Both the position numbers and the translations under genes were made by a program. Below the pieces are notes generated by a model. It did no database searches. It saw only the letters and a list, made by a program, of their open reading frames with translations, and was not told the DNA's origin. Below are positions 61,489-64,000 of a stretch of DNA of 64,000 nt, one piece after another. The stretch's first letter is position 1. The number at the start of each line of letters is the position of its first letter. Source of the DNA: Pseudomonadales bacterium (GTDB taxonomy: Bacteria > Pseudomonadota > Gammaproteobacteria > Pseudomonadales > Azotimanducaceae). The stretch is taken from contig JANQKS010000118.1 in NCBI GenBank assembly GCA_028281005.1, positions 1 to 64,000 of the forward strand, read 5' to 3'.

Positions 61489-61992
61489 TTACTTCCCTTG
61501 CCCACGTTTGACCTGCTCGACCTCCAAAGCATCAGCCAGCATCAACTCGGCCGTTTTCTTCGCATTCCAGCGCAGGACTTTGACGAATTCTCTGGTTTCG
61601 AAATCCATCCGTTGTGTCATCTCGAATTGTGGATCGAACACCCCGTTGTCAATGCGTACCCAGTAGCGTGCCTGGTAGAAAAGCGGGCGTCCCCCCGCGG
61701 CAACCGGAGTGCGCTCATACGTGCGAATGCTCCCGAGATACTCACAGTCGGCAACCGTTGCGCACGCTTCCTCAGCAACCTCCCGAACCAGGGCCTCTTG
61801 CAGTGTCTCTCCGTTTTCCGGCCAACCGCCCGGGCATACCCAACCGGTGCCGTTGCTGACCATCGTGATCCTGCCGCCCGGTGTGAAGCATATTCCGCTC
61901 GACTGAATCGTGAGATCCGGCGGCGGAACGAAGGGCGCGGGTAACCACTCGGAATCGAACACGCGCTCACCACGTTTGTAACGCTCGAGCAT
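61489..61992 (-). CDS. NUDIX hydrolase
   Basis: 167 residues. The Nudix box GX5EX7REVxEE is present in GGWPENGETL...REVAEEA (about residues 56-76), with a clean beta-strand context before it. Cleaves a nucleoside diphosphate linked to another group (for example an NDP-sugar or NADH-like molecule). It starts three bases after the PEP-synthase-like stop and ends 13 bases before the radical SAM start. Confidence 0.85.
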   Translation of the reverse strand: MLERYKRGERVFDSEWLPAPFVPPPDLTIQSSGICFTPGGRITMVSNGTGWVCPGGWPENGETLQEALVREVAEEACATVADCEYLGSIRTYERTPVAAGGRPLFYQARYWVRIDNGVFDPQFEMTQRMDFETREFVKVLRWNAKKTAELMLADALEVEQVKRGQGK

Positions 61993-61995
61993 TGC

Positions 61996-63165
61996 TCAAG
62001 CCTCCAACGGCACGCGCGGCGTCGGATACAGCGGTCGAAACTGCACAACTTGAAAGCAAAGCTGACGGTCGACCACAAATTCGACGTCAATGGGAATACC
62101 GATCGTCGTTTCCAGACGCTGAACGTCGCGAATGAATCGAACAAACGCACCCTGCAGTCGCGTTTGCGGATAGTTTTGCATCGCAGCACTCCAGTCCTCG
62201 GTCAGTCCTTCCAGCGCGGCAGGATTGTCCGCCTCGTGAAGCGAGAAGAAATTTGATGCAGGGGCGTTGCCGAACCGGACATCGAACACCCAGTCGGAAA
62301 CCACAGGGTTCCAGGGGTGCCCCGTGTATAACACACCGCGTAAGACCGACGGAACAAACTCCTGGGCGATGATCACGAGATCTTGCGGTCGTTCGCAGCT
62401 GTTGAGCTGACGCGCCAAGGCGGGCTCAAAATCGCTCGCACATTCTACCGTGAGTGACGGAATTGCAGAGCTACCAGGAGAGCCCTGCGATTGTGGCAAC
62501 GACGCACGCAGTATGAGTCGTTGGTCGCCATCCAGGTCAGGGAACGTTTGCCGGATCGCGTGCTTGATACGATCCACGTTACCTGGCTCGCGATACAGCC
62601 ATGGTTGTGTGATGAGGAGGCTTGACGGCGTCGGCACGCGCAGGCAGACGAGGGCGTTCACCGCCGTTGCCTTCTCTCCCCAGAGGCTAGGTGTCTCGTG
62701 GCTGCAGAGGTCCAGATGACCCAGCATGCTGGGCAATTTGGTGAGCGTACGACGATAGCTTGCACGCACCTTTGGGTAATCGCCCATCGGCAGGTGATCG
62801 CTTCCACAGTCAAGCCGACAAACCTCACCGCTTTGCGCTGCTTCCGCGGTTTTGCGATAGTGGTCACGGCCGATGCAAGCCGGGAGTCGATGTTCACGGA
62901 GAAAGCGGCCGAAATGGCTAAACGGGGTACCCGATGCGAAGACAAACCCCAGCGCAACTGGAACGAGCGGCGCCAACGCCATCGAAGGCCGCTCACAGGC
63001 AAAGATCTGCTTGTCGGCCAACCCGGACACTTCGCTTGCGTCGCTACCAGTAAGCACAACACGGCCTTCGCACGACCCGGGGCTCACCAGACCCGGATTC
63101 TCGACTGACCATGTCTCAACCACGATCTGGATCAAGCGTGCTGCTCCAGCTTCGCCAGGTTGCAT
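61996..63165 (-). CDS. PEP-synthase-like protein with swivel domain before the ATP-grasp domain
   Basis: 389 residues. At about 25-105 is a phosphohistidine swivel-like domain (PGSCEGRVVL...ASGTPFSHFGRFLREHRLPACIG) with candidate His84. At about 161-385 is the ATP-grasp part of PEP synthase/PPDK: LWGEKATAVNALVCLRVPTP, LILRASLPQSQGS, AQEFVPSVLRGVLYT and DVEFVVDRQLCFQVVQFRPL. In ordinary PEP synthases the ATP-grasp comes first and a PEP-binding domain last; here the order is reversed and that last domain is missing. Start is ATG 63165, or GTG 63123 just after the isochorismatase stop. Confidence 0.78.
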   Translation of the reverse strand: MQPGEAGAARLIQIVVETWSVENPGLVSPGSCEGRVVLTGSDASEVSGLADKQIFACERPSMALAPLVPVALGFVFASGTPFSHFGRFLREHRLPACIGRDHYRKTAEAAQSGEVCRLDCGSDHLPMGDYPKVRASYRRTLTKLPSMLGHLDLCSHETPSLWGEKATAVNALVCLRVPTPSSLLITQPWLYREPGNVDRIKHAIRQTFPDLDGDQRLILRASLPQSQGSPGSSAIPSLTVECASDFEPALARQLNSCERPQDLVIIAQEFVPSVLRGVLYTGHPWNPVVSDWVFDVRFGNAPASNFFSLHEADNPAALEGLTEDWSAAMQNYPQTRLQGAFVRFIRDVQRLETTIGIPIDVEFVVDRQLCFQVVQFRPLYPTPRVPLEA

Positions 63166-63710
63166 AGTTCCGCGTTGGTCATGAACTCAATGTTGAACAT
63201 GTTGCGCAGACGTTCAATAACAAAAATTGCAATATCCGTCCTGTGACTCGTGACGCAATCGCTTGCGACAATGACTTCGAAATCCAGACTCCACGCATCA
63301 ATCGCCGTGAGCGCAATGCAGCCATGGGTGTACACACCTGCAAGAACAATCCGTTCAATGCCCCTGTCGCGCAGCGTCTTTTCGAGCTCCGTGCGCACGA
63401 ACGCGCTGTGTCTGGTTTTGACAAAGACCGTGCAGGCCGCATCGAGCTCAAGACCGGCAACGCTTTCAGCTTCCTCCGTCCCCTCTATCAAACACCCGCC
63501 ATCGTGTTGCAGCATGTTGCGGGACCATGTGCTTCGATCGGCTTTGTGCACGCTCGATATATTGATGGTGCACCAGGCGGGATGATTCGTGGCATGCGCT
63601 GCTAGCTCGTTGACGGATTGCAGTAGCCCGGGGAATGCTTCTCGTTTCTGTGGCGTGTTGAAGAAATAGTTCTGCATGTCGAGAACCAGCAGCGCTGTTG
63701 TGGGGTTCAT
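63132..63710 (-). CDS. Isochorismatase-like cysteine hydrolase
   Basis: 192 residues. The catalytic triad of the family is complete: Asp11 (VLDMQNYF), Lys98 (VKTRHSAF) and Cys131 (THGCIALTA), and the cis-peptide region LAGVYTHGC is typical. This family cleaves isochorismate, amides such as nicotinamide or N-carbamoyl compounds, or other small substrates. The ATG overlaps the upstream stop (ATGA). In this cluster an amidase-type role is as likely as isochorismate cleavage. Confidence 0.85.
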   Translation of the reverse strand: MNPTTALLVLDMQNYFFNTPQKREAFPGLLQSVNELAAHATNHPAWCTINISSVHKADRSTWSRNMLQHDGGCLIEGTEEAESVAGLELDAACTVFVKTRHSAFVRTELEKTLRDRGIERIVLAGVYTHGCIALTAIDAWSLDFEVIVASDCVTSHRTDIAIFVIERLRNMFNIEFMTNAELCNLAKLEQHA

Positions 63711-64000
63711 CGTTCGAGCCCAAGTCTGCTTGCGATCTCAGGACGCTCGCTCAGCAACCGCTCCCACGTCGGCGAGATCATCAATTCCGCTTCGCGACGA
63801 AAACCCAGCGCTTCGAAATAGTGCCCACAATAGCGGCATGTTTCATGGAGAATGGACGCCATGTTTTCAAAATCGACTTCGCGCAAGGACTGCACCGCGA
63901 GCTTACCCCCCATCACAACGTCATCTAGAGCCGCCGATACCGCACACGGGTAGTAGCCGCGGTAACTCAATGCAATGCCGCATTGATAGGACTCCTGACA
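63707..64000 (-). CDS. C-terminal part of a radical SAM/SPASM-like protein (cut by the window edge)
   Basis: The frame is open to the edge (at least 97 residues, ending at 63707). It reads CQESYQCGIAL, GYYPCAVSAALDD and CRYCGHYFEAL, a cysteine spacing typical of C-terminal auxiliary-cluster (SPASM/twitch) regions of radical SAM enzymes; the SAM-binding part would lie further right. Its stop overlaps the isochorismatase start by four bases (ATGA), so it belongs to the same operon and is its first visible gene. Confidence 0.6.
   Translation of the reverse strand, partial: CQESYQCGIALSYRGYYPCAVSAALDDVVMGGKLAVQSLREVDFENMASILHETCRYCGHYFEALGFRREAELMISPTWERLLSERPEIASRLGLER

Noticed and set aside
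61476-61532. N-terminal extension of the second radical SAM protein
   Set aside because: It would overlap the NUDIX gene by 44 bases; the ATG at 61475 leaves a clean 13-base gap.

Overview
The window looks like a chromosomal segment of a gammaproteobacterium, probably a free-living marine heterotroph. The indications are moderate GC, ring-hydroxylating and glycoside-oxidising catabolic genes, a sulfatase, a large TonB receptor system, and a phosphorus-stress block of the kind known from ocean bacteria. This placement is an inference from gene content, not from a marker gene. No rRNA, tRNA or CRISPR array was seen.

Layout. 1-99 is the tail of an IS630-type transposase. 0.6-16.4 kb is a catabolic region: an SDR, a serine hydrolase, an S9 peptidase, two Rieske oxygenase alpha subunits with a Rieske ferredoxin, a tyrosine-phosphatase-like protein, a three-subunit molybdenum hydroxylase with a MoaD/ThiS-like protein, and a Baeyer-Villiger monooxygenase overlapping a GST. 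16.4-28.5 kb resembles the oxidative (3-keto) route of glycoside cleavage: an MFS permease, a TIM-barrel epimerase-like protein, two DUF1080 (3-keto-disaccharide hydrolase) proteins, two GMC dehydrogenase/small-subunit pairs, a GST, an unknown exported protein and a sulfatase.

28.6-45 kb looks like a phosphorus-limitation block. It has a TonB receptor and a 1319-residue lipoprotein built from three repeats behind a strong Pho-box-like site. A second such site precedes a small unknown gene, and a third precedes a small lipoprotein. A PlcP-type phosphoesterase and an Agt-type glycosyltransferase (phospholipid-to-glycolipid remodelling) follow, then a membrane-anchored class III aminotransferase, a membrane protein, a phosphatidylserine decarboxylase and a phytase-like lipoprotein. 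45-50.3 kb holds an esterase, an unknown exported protein whose start lies in a tandem repeat, a lipoprotein, and a response regulator/histidine kinase pair.

50.3-51.2 kb is a broken IS5-type element followed by a six-copy octanucleotide repeat, which marks the edge of an accessory island. From there to the right edge lies the most unusual part. Ten genes on the minus strand, mostly joined by 1-8 bp overlaps, encode (in transcription order) a radical SAM/SPASM-like protein (cut by the edge), an isochorismatase-like hydrolase, a PEP-synthase-like protein with domains in permuted order, a NUDIX hydrolase, a second radical SAM protein, a GT8-like protein, a leucine-rich-repeat protein, a family-2-like glycosyltransferase, a carbamoyltransferase with a PqqD-like C-terminal extension, and a three-part glycosyltransferase/nucleotidyltransferase fusion. 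A plus-strand NAD-dependent epimerase converges on it. I do not recognise this combination. It is best read as an undescribed biosynthetic or modification pathway making a carbamoylated, glycosylated product, possibly peptide-derived.
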